Source of the DNA: Diploptera punctata
Lineage: Eukaryota > Arthropoda > Insecta > Blattodea > Blaberidae
Assembly (NCBI GenBank): GCA_030220185.1
Contig: JASPKZ010003845.1
Span: 877,501-941,500 of the forward strand
DNA: 64,000 bases
Direction of reading: 5' to 3'
In this document: positions 62,216 through 64,000 of the stretch, in pieces
Numbering within the stretch: position 1 is the stretch's first letter
Layout: the number at the start of each line of letters is the position of its first letter
Made by a program: the position numbers and the translations under genes
The notes under the pieces: generated by a model
Told to the model about the DNA's origin: nothing
Databases searched by the model: none
Seen by the model: only the letters and a program-made list of their open reading frames with translations

Positions 62216-64000
62216 TATTCAATGCCTTAGGTTGCCATTTTCGATATTTTTGGTGTTCTCTCCTGGCATTGGCGTAATTGTAACCCACTTCTGAAGTTGG
62301 GGCGGTGTTAAGCTGCGCCGATGATACGATGGGCGATGATGATGATAGTGGTGCACCAGGAGAGTGCTTAATTTTAAACTAAAGCTAAATTCCAGAACCA
62401 TTGGCAACCACAGAAAAATTCCCTTTAAGGAAAAATTCCAATGGTTTGAACGGGAATCGAACCCGGGACTTCATGAGCAGTAGTCAGAAACGCTGACCAC
62501 TAGCCCATGAGGCTATAATATCATCATCATCATCACTCCAGGGATTAGGCAATTGCCCGTTCCGACTTCATAATGCATCAGCCCAACGTCTCCTAGGTCT
62601 TCCAACATCACGTCTTCCTCTTGCTTGATAATTTCTTGCTAACAATGGATATCTCTCCTTACTCATTCCATCCATATGATCAATCCATTTCTGTCTGTAA
62701 TTAGTGACCTTATCCAATAAAGGCTGTACTTTCAATTCTTCTCTTATATCCTCATTTCTTATTCTATCAAGTCTTGTTCATCCTTTTACTTGTCTTAGGA
62801 ACCTCATCTCCGCCGTCTGTATTCTATCCTTCTGTTTTTTCACTGGAGCCCAAGTTTCACACATACAATATTGTGAGAACCGCCATAACATTATACATTT
62901 TTATCTTGGTTTCTTTTCTAATTTTATTTTTGAATGTTCTCTGTATTGTTCACGGAAATCAGCTATAATATGTATTTTTAAATAATTCATGAGAATCAAG
63001 CTAAATAACATCATCCTTAGGAATTGCCTAAAACAGACGAGTTACTGTTGTAGATTCTGATTAGCGCATGTTTGGGTGATAGCTCACTTGCAGGTAAAGG
63101 AGATAATATAGTATATGTATGATACATCACGTAAGAGTTAGTGTGTGAAAAGTGACAGAATCGTGTCACGCATGGGTTATCTGGTTAGCAAACAAAACAG
63201 CACATAATTTCGGACGTGTGAAGATCCAACTTGAACGGTCTGTGTGCTTGGTGCCAACACAAAGTCGACACACCACAACAAAGGCGCTGAAACATTTTAT
63301 CGCAAGATTACTGTGTCCCTATTTACCACAACAGTGAAATTTCAAATGCCTTCAGGTACATCAAATCACCAATCACAATTCAAGTGACTAGATACTTTCC
63401 CTGGAGCTAACATTGCTATATCACATGGGATTAATAATTACGAGGACACGTTTCCAATCCCTGGGACAGCGGATTGTATTGTGGGAATTTCCAGCCCCTG
63501 AAGGTACGCCAAGTTTTAAATTCTCCCAGCTTTCCTCTCTCTCTCACTCTCCCTCTCTCTAAACTTCCACCCCTCTCTCTCTCTCTCCCTCTCTCTCTTC
63601 ATCTCTCGGAAATCCCCCTCTCTCTGCCTTTCCCTCCTTCTCTATCACCCTCCTCTCCTCTCCCTCACCCCTCTCATTCCAACTCTCGCCCTTCCTCTCC
63701 CTCTCCCTCTTCCCTTCCCTCTCCTTCCCTCTCTCTCTCCCTCTCCCTCTTCTCCCTCTCTCTCTCCTATCCTCTCTCTCTTACCTCTCTCTCTCACTCT
63801 CCTCAACCTCTCTCTACACCCTCTCCCTCTCTCTCTCCTCCTCTCCTCACTCTCATCCTCCTCACCCTCTCCCCCCTCTCTCTCCTCTCTCATTCCCTCT
63901 CTCAATCTCTCTCCTCTCCATCCTTCTCTATCTCCCTTCAACTCTCTCTCTCTCTTCTCCTTCCAACTCTCACCCTCTCTCTACTTCTCCCTCTCCTCCT

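Overview
The window looks like AT-rich intergenic DNA from a large insect genome. A blattodean (cockroach-like) host is my guess, from the endonuclease/reverse-transcriptase LINE families, the many tRNA-headed SINEs and the LINE C-terminal peptide ending RAAMNLRVR. That assignment is inference. I found no complete host gene, rRNA, CRISPR array or bacterial-style operon. Nearly everything recognisable is a transposable element, mostly decayed and often nested.

Layout. 0-5 kb: tail of a Penelope-like element with its GIY-YIG domain, a tandem 203-bp duplication, an exon of a transposase gene, and a 1-kb inverted-terminal-repeat element. 5-14 kb: LINE-D and LINE-A copies, including a LINE-A inserted in an opposite older LINE-A, then a SINE cluster, then a LINE-D holding a Helitron-like element and a MITE-like repeat (family G). 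14-17 kb: LINE-B with a long RT frame carrying an in-frame (TA)25. 17-23 kb: microsatellites, LINE-D, pogo-like fragment, SINE-A. 23.6-26.3 kb: Helitron-like element carrying a Tc1 element. 26.4-28.1 kb: 165-bp tandem array with (ATCT)n tracts, tRNA-Tyr-like pseudogene, 184-bp-armed foldback. 28-34 kb: repeat H, pogo-like element inside LINE-D, SINE-B, and an inverted duplication enclosing two tRNA-like units. 34.7-37.85 kb: near full-length LINE-C. 38.9-54.5 kb: SINE, LINE-A and MITE copies, several with intact target-site duplications. 54.5-57.3 kb: LINE-A(+) interrupted by two terminal-inverted-repeat elements, one of which holds a further LINE-A(-). 57-62.9 kb: more LINE and SINE pieces, an RNase H domain and a Helitron-like copy. 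63.5-64 kb: polypyrimidine tract.

The elements interact by insertion and parasitism. The SINEs have RNA polymerase III-type heads and presumably used LINE machinery. SINE heads and tails are shuffled (A-X, A-Y and E-X combinations). The LINE-B/C group shares a stem-loop just before its microsatellite tail. Family names A-J are local labels made here by comparing copies inside the window; they are not database names. Boundaries were read by eye and may be off by several bases unless a target-site duplication is quoted.
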